A stretch of 64,000 nt of DNA. Origin: Undaria pinnatifida. Its lineage: Eukaryota; Sar; Phaeophyceae; Laminariales; Alariaceae. The notes beneath the pieces were generated by a model. The model had not been told where the DNA came from, searched no databases, and saw only the letters and a program-made list of their open reading frames with translations. The stretch is from assembly GCA_012845835.1 (NCBI GenBank), contig JABAKD010000008.1, positions 11,901,980 to 11,965,979 on the forward strand, in the 5' to 3' direction. Of this stretch, positions 23,801 through 35,800 are shown in pieces. Made by a program: the position numbers and the translations under genes. Position 1 is the first letter of the stretch, and every line of letters starts with the position of its first letter.

Positions 23801-26800
23801 TCCTTCCTCTATGGCCGTCTGTGGCAACCATCTGACAGCGGTCGTTTTCTCACTACTATCTAATGTGCCAAGCTTCTCCATACCACATCCCTCTGTTGTC
23901 CTCATCTCTTCCTCCAACACATTCCGATCCTCCTTGTAACATTCGCCCACTCGTCTGCGTTGCCACAAGGGCATTTCTGTGCGCCTTCCTCCTCCTCCAC
24001 CCCGCCACTGGTATATGTATATATATATATCTCTTCGTTATTCTTAGCAGGTCCAGGCCCCTTTCACAAAAACGCAGTTTCAGCGTGTTCGCGCAGTCCA
24101 TTGGGCCGTGCGGTTACGCTTTCATTCCTATCTCATTTACCCCCTCTGAAAACTCGTCCTAGTTCACCTTTCTCAGCGCTAGCCTTTCCCTTACCTCGCA
24201 TCCTTTCCTTTACTTCCGCCTTGTACCCCCCAAATTTCTCCATGGACAGTATATCTTCCTTGGTTTCCTCCTAGGTCCTTCCTTACATCTTTCGGCTACG
24301 CTATCCCACCTTATTCCAGCTGCTTGCCTTTTAATAGTTACTTTCCCCCCTACAGCCCTATCAGTCTATGGCTGGCAATCTCTTTCATGGCATATTCCTG
24401 ACTTTAAATCGCCAGTTCAACTTTCTCACATATCTACACCGGTATTATTTTTCAATTGGTACACTCCCAGTTCTGCTCTTAGTGCTGTATTTACAGTCGT
24501 ATTTGAGCATCCAAGCACCAGGTACTTATTTGGCTGCTTCATGTGCACCGTTTCGAGCTGTTGTACTAATCTTCGGCAACACTTCCCATAAATCTCCCGC
24601 ATGTTGGTACAATCACATTCGTCAGGATACATATTTCAATCCTATTAATAGTATCAAGGTGTGAGTCTGTTAGAACCGCACCTATCTTGCCCACGGTGTG
24701 ATTTACCCTTTCCTGTTACTGTTGCTGTGTGTGCATCCCAAGAGCAGTATTTTGATGTATCTACCCCAACGTATGTATACTGGTCTACGATCGGGGTTTC
24801 ATTTTCTCAACACACCACACCACACCAAACCACACCACACCACACCACGCCACGCCACGCCACCCTATCCCACACCACGCCACGCCACCCCACCCCACCC
24901 CACCCCACCCCACCCCACCCCACCCCACACCACGCCACGCCACGCCACGCCACGCCACACCACACCACACCACACCACACCACACCACACCACACCACAC
25001 CACACCACGCACTCAGGGAACACGGGAGGCAAGCACGAATGGGGGGAGAGGACAGCTGGGGGGGGGGGGGCAGAGATAAGAGGGTAGGCAACACCTACCT
25101 GTCGAACCCCGCAGACATCCTTAAGCTAGCGGCCTCATTCCAGAGCAAACTCTGGTACGCTTGAATGAAGAGGAGTCGCATCGGCCGAGGGAGGGCCAGC
25201 ATCGCCCCGAGGGGGTCTGTCCCACCCGTGTCCCTCAGCGACGCCAAAAGGTTTCTCTCCAAAAACGCGCTCCGGGGAAGAAGCCTGAGAGACCCCCCCC
25301 CCCCCCCCCAAATTAAATACCCCGCAATACCCCAATAGCACACCCCATTCGTAGACATGGCATACGTGCGAGAGCGTTTGAAAAAAGAATGTGCGCGCGG
25401 GGACAAAACGAAACGGAAAGATGCAAGAAAAGCAAAAAGGGTGGAGTTACAGCAAGATTCGCGGCGGTAACGAAGTGACGGCGATGGGCGACGACTGCTT
25501 GGGGATCTTGAAACCCACGTGTAGAGTAGCTGGAGAGTGTGACCAACTTCCCCTCCCCAAAATTCAGCCCGTCTCGAAAACAACCCCGCAGGCTAACAGG
25601 TACTATTGAACAAAGGTATGCTGAACAATCAACCAAACACGTACAACACACACGCACAACATACCACACACGCACCACACACGACAAACACCCAACACAC
25701 GCCACACACCCCCCTGCCTCGGGATGGCTCCCCTACCCAGCCACCTGCCCACCCGCCCACCCACCCACCCACTCACCTACCCACCCACCCACCCACCCAC
25801 CCACCCACCCACTCACCCACCCAAGAAGCTAACAACCTCCTAGCCCACGCGCACCCCACATCGCACGTCATACGACTACGGCTATGCATGAAACGAGTAC
25901 ACCCACCCTACAATACACAGCAACGCCCCCTCCCCCCCCCCCCCCGCCGTAACACACAGCACACCCCCAACCCAACCGCCACAACACATAGCAAACCCCC
26001 AACCCCCACCCCCAATCCCCACAACGCCTCCCCGCACCTGAGGGCGTCAGCCGTGGCGTCGTCCCCCCCGTCCCCTCCAAAGTACGCCTCCTTTGCGGCA
26101 GCCACTTCTTTGGAGTCGGCGGGGTGGGGCGCCAGGATTCTCCTCACCGCTCCTCCCCAGTCCGACCTAAGCAGCAGCATGCCGACGTCTACGCTGTTCG
26201 TGCCATCGCGCCCGAATCGCTGCTGCCCGAAAAAATTGACGAAACCCTGCGGGATGTATACACAAAGGAGGTGGGACATTAATCGGGCTAGATAAAAAAC
26301 TGGATCGAACACCAAAAAAACACCAAAAAAGCAATTGAAAAATCCAAACAACAACCTGACCGAACAGAATGAACGAACGTGACAAAAATGCGACGTTGAA
26401 AGGGCAAGGCCGCGGAAGCCCTACCGTGCCCCCCTCCCCTCCCCTCCCTTCTTCCGAGCCAGCAAGAGCCGGGCCGTATAGTAACTCCCCCCTCCTCCGA
26501 GCCAGCAAGGGCCGGATATTCTGCACACAGCAGTGGATCCTCTATAGTGCCGCTTGAGTAGCGCCGGCTACCCGCTGTAGCGCCCGTGAAATCTCTTGGC
26601 ACAGATGGAACAAAAAGCAGCAGCGGCAGTATGCGGAGTAGTGCGGGTTGCCACTATAGTGCCGTTATTTACCTCTATGGTGCACATAACGGCACTATAA
26701 AGGCAACCAGCACTACTGCTGTCGCAGCCGCGATTGCGCACGCTTGCGCGCAACGACCTACCTCATCTCGCAAACGTCGAAACGTGTCCGCTGCGCTTAC

Positions 26801-29800
26801 GCCTGAAGCTGCATTCACGCCCGCCGTCGCCGCCGGCCGCGCTCGCCCCCAGCCCTTGGGTGGCGGCCGGAGGAGAACCTCGAAGTGGTTGCCTCTGAGC
26901 TGTCCCAGCTTGAGGTCTCCGTCGGCGTAGCGGTAGTCTGATACGGCTAGTCCGTCCGCTGCGAGAGCGCCCGTCGCCTGCGCGTTGTGGATGTCTTCGG
27001 CCTTGGTGGGTGGCGTGCGGAGGTGGGGTGGAGGGGTGTTGATGTTGGTGCTGGTGTTGGCGGTGGCGTTGGTGTTTAGCGTTAGTGGAAATCGAACCCA
27101 ACATTTTGCCTGACCTGACCCACCCGTAGCTACCCTACCCTAACTCAACCTAATCAAAACTCAACCCAACCCGACCTAACCTACAGCAGTATCGACTACC
27201 GCAACCTCACGTAAAGTAAGGCAACTAGGCCAAACTTTTCCGGAGCCTTACCCCACCCTATCGAGCTTAACCTTCCGGAGCCTTACCGAACCTAACCCTA
27301 CCGAAACGACTAGAACCGAATCCAACCGGACGGAACACAAAGAGAAAAAAACTAAAAAATGAACAGTACCAAAACCAAACTTATCACCAAAACCGAACAT
27401 AACCAAATCAAAACCAAACCAAGCCAAACCAAGCCAAACCAATTCAAACCACAAGCCAAACCAAGCCAACCCACAAACCGTTGCGCTCACCGGGAGACGC
27501 CAGCAGCGCATTTTTTGAGCGGTAAGAGCGCGGCGATCCTTGGAGCCAGCGTATGATAATCTCCATTCGTAAGAAGCGACGGTCGGCGGCATTAATGGGC
27601 GGCGGGACAGGATCGGGCAGGGGTGGGGGATTAAGATGTATAAACGCCTGCTGCCTACAGCAAGAAAACCAAGCAAGAAAACCACGCACAACACAAGTGT
27701 GGTGCCGGGCGGTTCTGCCACGCCATATACTCCGTACGCCGTGCGAGAGAGAGAGGAAGGCTTTGCAATCGTCCGGAGACACTTACACTACGCGCGGGAT
27801 CATCGACAAAGGGCGCGGAGAAAGTTCGCGTGAGGCCGCCACCCCCCCCCTTCTGGAGTGGCCACACCAGAAAACAAAGTAACTAATTGGCGATGTCATC
27901 CGTAAGCAAGAAAGTAGGCATAAGGTACCGGAGTCCGTCTTACGAGAGGTTCTTGGAAGGATGCAGCTCACCCCTCATGCGACTCGCCGAACACCTCACC
28001 GCGCTTCGCGCTTGGTGCAAGCAATGTCTGCCTGGTTGGTGAAAACCCGACGTGCTCCGTCCCGGCATAGTAGGGGATACGAGGGTCTATGGTCATACGA
28101 CTACGGCCATGCACAAATTGAGTGCACTCCCCCCACCCCCCCCACGCTCCCCCTCCCGAACCCCCCACGCCCCCCCCACCCCCCACTTTCTACACCTTCC
28201 GCCACCCCCCGCCACCCCCCCGCCCCAAACCCGTCCACATACGCACCTCCCGCGCTTGACGTCCAAATGACGGCAGAGCGCCTCCACCACCTCAAGCGTC
28301 GACCTGCCCGCCTTATACACCGAAAACTCCAGGTACTCTCCCCTCCCCTTCGGCCAAGACTGCCTTCCACCCCCCGTTCCCCCCTTCCTAGGAGCCTCGT
28401 GGGTAACCTCGAAATACGTCATCCCATCCGTACTTTGCGCCGTGTGACCACCACCACCACCATCACCACCACCACCACCACCTCGACCCCCCCCATCCCC
28501 CGGCATAATAGCCCGTGTCGACAGATAGGGCATGTGTGTCCTGAACACCCCATGGAGTTCAGTGCGTCCGGCTTTATCGAGGGACGGGGGGCAAGGGAGT
28601 CGGATTTTCCGCGGCGGTTCTGCTGGGGGGAGGAATACGTCAGCGGCACCGCCGTTCTCCACCTCGGCGTCGAAGGTCGCTCGAGTCGCGACTTGCACCA
28701 GCCAGTCCTGGAGGTCTCCGGTAGCGGGGACTAAGGTGGGGTGGGGTGGGGCGGGGGGGGGAGAAAAGGGAGGAGGGGGAGAAATATGGGGGGGGGGGAA
28801 GGTGATGTCGGTGTTGGTGCCGGTGGTGGAACCGGTGGTGGCCAACATCAAACGGTACTACAGCAGTATATGGACACATGCTGCACAGTATCAACATTAA
28901 CTCGTCATATACTGTTGCGCACGCCGGAGAAATCATTATCTGCCTGACCTAGATCGCACAGATCAGTGGGTTCGCACAGATCAGTGGGTTGGGACATACG
29001 TATAGATCGCACATGCCCTGCAGATAGATCATGACGTGGAAACGCTCGTACCACAGCAGAGAGCAATGTGCCTGCAATCCCGGGCACACGGATGGTCACA
29101 CCCTGATATCACTACATACGTCATAAACATGTACTGGTACGACAGATCATTCGGACCTTGGTAGATCAGCTCTGCCGTGAAAAAAAGATGCACACGGTAT
29201 AGACCCTTGGCAGTGATATGCTTTATCTATACGTGTTCTGATTTGTCCAACCTGCGTACTGTTTGTACACAGTACTCCTAGCTGTACTCGCATAGTCCAC
29301 AGCAGCATTAAATCCGTTGGATAGTCGCGCAACGTATATATATACCTCCCAGCCAACCGGCGACGGCGTCGAATCCCTTTTGGAGATTCCAAGAAGCCTT
29401 CCTCTGCTCCCCGCCCTTCTCCCCCTCTTGCCCATCGTCCTCTTCCGGCTCCGGTTCGTCTTTCGAGGCGGTGGGCCAACGCTCCCTCCACTCGCCGGTC
29501 GCCGCTGTAACCGTCGTCTTGGAGGGAACCTATACACCAGGAAAAGCGTTGCATATCACCAGCAAAACACATCAGGGGACACGTCACGCAAGGAAAAACG
29601 CGCGCTGCCTAAGGGCGTTCTTGGTCGAGTATTCCACGCTGAAATCTAGAAGTTTGGTGTCAACCGAGGGCAATTTTTCTGTACATATATCAGCGGGTGA
29701 CAGTAGTGCTGTCGCGTGACCTCCGTGGTCACTCGAGTGTGCGGTTTAAGGTTTGAGAGAGAAAAGGCGCCGGAGGCGGCAGCAGCCACGACAAGCGGCA

Positions 29801-32800
29801 AGCGGGAAGCAGGGAAACGAGGCGGGGAAGGGAGCAAACTCGTCCCCCGACAACAAAAACGCTGCACCGGGAAATTACAGTTTTGGGGGGCGTGTTCTGA
29901 GGGCGTTGGATTAACGACTAAAGAAAAAAAAAAAAATGGAAAAACATTTTCCAAATTGCTTTTGATTTAGCGAAAAAAAACGTTTCGATTGAGATCGAGG
30001 AAAGGGTGCCTAGTTCAAACATGTGGGAAATCGGAAAAACGCAGCAAGTCACACAACGCCCTGCTGATGAACACCGACGAGGATAGACGAGAGCGACGGC
30101 TTGCGGCGTCGCGTGCGCACTGCCGACTGCCTCCTCTTTTTTGGTGGTCCAGGACAGGAAGTTATCGCCCTCAGGGTCTCTTGGGTGGGCGAAGGGAGCC
30201 CCAAAACGTCGCGCGCAAAGCAGCGACGGTGATGAAGCTATCGAACCGTTGAGCGCATATCTCGTCTTTTTGGCTCGTTGGGTCGGTCTTCGTGTGGCTT
30301 GGCCGAGCGAGCTGGTTGGAAAAATGGCATCGCGGCCGCCGTGATCTTTTGAGGCGCCACCGCAGGGGTACGATGTTCTATGGTCTGTAGGTGTGGGCGC
30401 GGCTAGTGCCCCGGTCGCGTCTCGTTGAGGCGTACGTTTTATCGCCTCGGTCGTGGTCATCGACGCGGTCCAAAATCGCGTCAGGCTGCCCCGGGCGTGT
30501 TGTCCTACCGTGAACATGGCACGTCAAGTTGGGCCAACTCCCAAACTGGATTTGACTTTCAAGCACAACGAGTCTTGAGGGATTTCTTGTTTTTTTCGTC
30601 CAATTCCAACGTCATGAATGCCGAAATCATATTCTTGGGTGCATGTTTGCGATAATAAGGTTTCAGATACTGGTCTACGGACAATGATGTTTGCTATTGT
30701 ATGTGGATTATTGATGTGGCTCGACTCTCCTCGAGGTGAGTGGCCTGCCTACCGAACGCAGTCCCTGATACTAATACGATACGACCCAGGTGTGTGATAC
30801 AACGATACCGCCCGTATATATGGCCGGGAGGAGTGCGTGGCGAAAATGCACGGCTCACTCGCGTGTGTATAGGACAACAGCGGTACAGCTTCTGCTTAAT
30901 CTGTGCGTGGGTCGGGCTTGCGTCTGCAAGCAGTGCTATCTTCTGTAGCTCTCTTCGACGATCATGGTGTGACCGCGCGTGTATATAGTGCATGCGTCCA
31001 ACAGCGGCGATTAATACGAACAGCCGGTGCAGGCGCGCCTTATTTGTTTCTTGGGCCAATCAAACGCAAATTAAATTTTACAAATTGTGTTTTTTATCTA
31101 GTCGTTAATTCAGTCCCTAAGGCCAATTCTTAAACAGTCCCATTCCGTCAGTCGAAAACGGCCCTTTTTGACTGGACTTTTTTATCGACTGGATTCTTCT
31201 GGTCCTTCTTATCGTCTGTCGAATCGAGTTGATAGTTTTTCGGGATCTTCCCAGAGGCGGTTGGTGTGAGGGAGTACTGCTGTATGGCACTCGAAAATCG
31301 GTTGGCAGCTCTGTGCTTCGTGCGTTCTCGGCAAACAACGCGTGCTTCGCGCGCGACGAACCCTCGTCCAAGCGGGTTGGTGGCGTTGGGCTTAGCCGAC
31401 AGCCGCCAAAGCTACGTTCGTGGCGTTGCACTCAGCCGAGAGCCGCCAAAGCTCCAACAGGCGTAGCCGTTGTTGGCAAAATGGGATCGGTACCGCGCGC
31501 TGCTGCCGTCGTGTGATGATACACGCTGCTGGCGAACGGAGCTAGGAATGCGCCACGCTGACTTGCGGCGAGAAGCAACAGCCGTGATAGCCAAGTCAGC
31601 GTCGGCGCCGTGTATGATACTGCTGTGTGGTACTCGTACCTGGTATGGGTGTGTGGGCGTGTGGGAGTGTGTTTGGTGGTGGGATGAGCGATGCGATGGG
31701 TGAAAAGGACACGTGTAAAATAAAAATCGACCGAGGTTTTCGACTGGCAGATCCAGTCGGAAAAGTCGGTCGAAAAAAGCTGAGTCGAACAAAGCTCTTC
31801 TTCGACTGTGTACGGATTGGCCGAAAGCACCACTCGCGCCGTCTCAGGGGCGACGCCATACAGGAGATTGAAACGTGAACAATAAAAAATGGCGATCACA
31901 GCATTGATCACACCAAACAACATCGGCCGCTGGGTTGTAATAGGGGTTTGACGGTTGGCTTCTTCGAGCGACCAGGTACCTGGTACAGCACAAGGAGTTG
32001 TAGGACACGCGCGCAGGCAGCATCATGCTTCGAACACACACTACCCTGCTCCTGCTGCCGCGCTCTCGCTAGACGGTTCACAGTTTATGGGTGAAGGACG
32101 TGAGAGCGTAAGAGGGCGTGCAAGGCGATCTCTGGTACCTGCAGGAGGTCGGTTTCGTTACGCACCGAACATGCCGGGATGATCGGAATACCCGGTATCT
32201 TCGGATGAAATATACCGTCCGTTGGACCTCGCGAACGTATCCTACGTGTGTGTCGACCATTCTACGCGTCTTTTTCCAAGAACCTGTGTCCCAACAACCA
32301 TCTCGATTTATTTCTTTAGTTGCGTTTTCTGGGCCCCACCCAAGAGGGTTAGCTTAGGCCATTTCTGACACAGTCGGATTTCGCCAGTCGAAAACGGCCC
32401 TTTTCGACTGCACTTTTTTCCGACTGGATTCTTCTGGTCCTTCCTATCGTCAGTCGAGTCGATTTTAAAAGTTTTTGTGCTCTTCCTAGAGGCAGTTGGC
32501 GTGAGGGAGTACTACTGTTGTACTGCTGTATGGCAGTCGAAAATCGGTTGGCAGCTCTGTGCTTCGCGTTAAGAAAGCCCGATATGGGCTTTAGTCGAAA
32601 GGCCGTTCTCGACTGACAAATCCGACCGTGTAAGAAATACCAAGGAAGGTGTAATGCAATAATATTCCTCGGGATATTGGTGCATCGTACCTTAATTGAT
32701 AACAAAAGGGAACGTGTCTCTAGCTTTTTTGCTTAGAGAGGTAACATAACCACATTGCGGGTGCGTTACCAACAGGGTAACGTCCCATCTCACATTAGCT

Positions 32801-35800
32801 CAGCAGCATATACCAAGGTCTTCGTGTCTGCTGCAAACAGTCACATTGTGGGACCTTGTGAACATTTTCAACGTAACGAATTATCTCCATTAAACTCAAC
32901 AGCAGTAGTAGCAACATGCGACCTGACGTCGCAAATAATGTATCAGCCTTCCAGAGAGTGTTACGCAAACGAAATAAACTACCCAAACGGATGAATTATT
33001 TCGTTCTGTGTTTCCCTCTTTTCACAGGTACTTCAATCAAGGTCATGGATACACACCTACTCATAAAACGTAGCGATTCGCCTGCTCAAGCAGTCTTCGC
33101 CTTTGACCAGACCTTCGTGAAGTTCTCGGCGTCGAGATTTTTGAGCTCCGTCTTTTGTGCTGGTAACGTTCGGTAGTGTTTGAGGCAGGGATCAAGGAGC
33201 TGTAGTGGCTTGTTTAAGTGCATCGCTACGTTTTCCACTCGCTGAAAAGCTGAAAGCGTGGATCGTCCTCGTCGACACTCAGATGAATCTTGATACTACT
33301 ACTACTGCTGATTCAAGTTCAAGTGCATGACGTACAACCATGCGCTACTGCTGTTCAAGGAAACGAATGATGTGCAGTACTTCTGCAAACACGTAACAGG
33401 ACTCCAAAACTGAGCGACAACAAGTCAGGACAAGGACGGCATGGACTGGGTATCCAATGATGATTGCGTGCTCTACACATACAGGGGAAGTGCCATGTGT
33501 TGCTGCCCTTGTGGCGCTAGTAAATTGAGTCATAATCTGTTACGTTGTTATTCGCTGGTTCCATGTCTTACTGTAAATTTATTGCACCGTCTTGCTCTTT
33601 TGCCTACATAAAGATTATATATTAGTTTAGTAAAAAGTACTGCTGTAGAACACGCACGCAGGTATGAGGTTATTATTGTGGTTCCACAAAGTGGGAAACT
33701 AGCTCTAGATGTAGAACACGCACGCAGGCATAGAGTCATGACTGTGGTTCAACAGAAAAAGTGGGAACCTAGGTCAATGCAAAAACACCAAACAATACCT
33801 GCAAACAGCAGTACATTATTTCGTAATTTTTTCCAGTACTGCTGCTACTACTACTGTACTCGTAGTACATGTGACCCTGGGGTACTTGATACCAGGGATG
33901 GAAAAATGAACAAGCTAATAGATCGTCGTATACAACAAAGTTTAAAAGCTAGATAGATTTGCTACTGCTCCGCATTGATGGTGGTGGCACTCAGTGATTG
34001 GTTGTTAAATTTTCTGGGTTTTGTTAGTACTTGAATGCATTTATTTCGTGTGCTGCCCACAACAACAGTGGTGGTCGGGATTATTTCGAATGAAAAAGTA
34101 AAGCTTAAGCTCACACACTTACTTCCGCATATTTTCGTGCATATCGTGTCAATTTTAAGTCCTCCATTGTATTCGCAAAATTAAATATATCACGCAGCTT
34201 GCAACTATGAGTATCGGCCCTAAATGTATCGAATTACAGCTGCAGGCTGACGTGTCTGGTGTTTAGGCCATTTCTTACACAGCAGTCGGATTCCGTCAGT
34301 CAATAATGGCCCTTTTCGACTGGACTTTTTGTCGACTGGATTCTTCTGATCCTTCTTCTTATCGTCAATCGAGTCGATTTTATAGTTTTTGTGCTTTTCC
34401 TAGAGGCGGTTGGTGTGAGGGAGTACTGCTGTACGGCAGTCGAAAATGGGTTGGCAGCTCCGTGCTTCGCGCGTTGTCCGCGAGCAACGCGTGCTTCGCG
34501 CTCGACGGACCCTCGTCCCAGCGGGTTGGCGGCTTTGGGCTTGCCGAAAGCCGCCAAAGCTATGGTCCACGCAGGATAGCATTATTCAACTTTTTCCCAG
34601 CACCAATGCGCACTTTTCTCAGGGTCGGGGTGTGTGATCTGAAATTCGAAAGTACGTCTAAAAGAGCTAATCTCCTAGCGGTAATCCATGAAGTGATGGA
34701 TTACTATTTCGAGTGTTATTTGCCTATTTACCGCCAATAAACCGGGAAAACTTTACAGCTTTTTAGGGGGGCGCAAACTTTTGGAAAACGATTATGACCA
34801 CGGATTCGGGGCGCTCTGGCAAATTCAATCGTCAGGATTTTCGTATTGTATTTATACGGCTTGACGGAGATTTTGGCATAAAACAAGGAATATTACGCCA
34901 TCTTCATAGCTTTTATTGCGGAGGTCGTACTTCACGATTTTGAAAAAAGGAGCGGGAAACGATTTATTTTGCCGTGCTCCAAATCAGTCAACATTTTGGG
35001 TTCTTGGAAAATTAAACTTCAAAACTTCGCGATATAGACTATTCATGGTTTTATCAATTTTGGTGGTTTTTTAGCCGATTTTAGCCAGATATTGGGTTGC
35101 CTTTTTGGTGACCGCCCATATAGGACTTGATTTTAGTTGAAAAAAAAATCTCTTGACGGTATTCGATTCCCTCAGCCTTTGTGATCACGGTCAAGGCCGT
35201 TTTTGTTTTCAATTTGACATATTTCAAAAGTTATTAGCCGAAAACAAAGTGGACCAATTGTCCTGCACGGACTATACGTTCGTGGAGTTGTACTTAGCCG
35301 AGAGCCGAGAGCCGCCAAAGCTACAGCAGAAGGCGTAGCCGTTGTTGGCAAAATGGGATCGGTACCGCGCGCTGCTGCCGTCGTGTGATGATACACGCTG
35401 CTGGCGAACGGGGCTAGGAATGCGCCACGCTGACTTGCGGCGAGAAGCAACAGCTGTGTTAGCCAAGTCAGCGTCGGCGCCGTGTATGATACTGCTGTGT
35501 GGTACCTGGTATGGGTGTGGGCGTGTGGGTGTGGTGGTGGGATGAGCGATGCGAACACGTGTAAAACTCAGTGGAAAAAAGTTGAGTCGAAAAAGACCGT
35601 GTAAGAAAGCCCGATTTGGGCTTCCATCGAAAAAAGCCGTTTTCGCTTGGCCATTTCTTACAGTCGGATTTGTCAGTCGAAAAGGCCCTATTTTTATTTG
35701 TATTTCAAAAATAGCCTAAAGCGTTTCAATTGCAACGGTCGCGGTTGGGTCGCACCTTGCGCACGACGGGCTTCCTGACAGGTTCCGGGATCGGCGCGTT

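Larger units (their letters stand above)
22298..25098. other. PUS7 intron 7 (2.8 kb)
   Basis: Holds two decayed copies of the start of exon 8, two copies of repeat family D, a family E copy, a LINE-like relic and a pentanucleotide array, each listed separately. Between them lie short G-rich tracts. Confidence 0.75.
29530..35755. other. PUS7 intron 1 (6.2 kb), transposon-rich
   Basis: Four family F elements occupy its 3' and middle parts. It also contains a duplicated 85-bp segment with gtagaacacgcacgcagg (about 33640-33780) and a 'tgcaagctg' repeat fragment (about 34190-34250). A 199-codon open frame at 29918-30517 (minus) matches nothing I recognise and is probably chance. Confidence 0.65.

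Noticed and set aside
24785-25094. Cys/Gly/Val/Trp repeat proteins
   Set aside because: Translation of the CCACA pentanucleotide array.
29918-30517. 199-codon minus-strand frame in PUS7 intron 1
   Set aside because: No recognisable motif, no splice phase need for it, and a Phe-rich tail from poly-A/T; probably chance.
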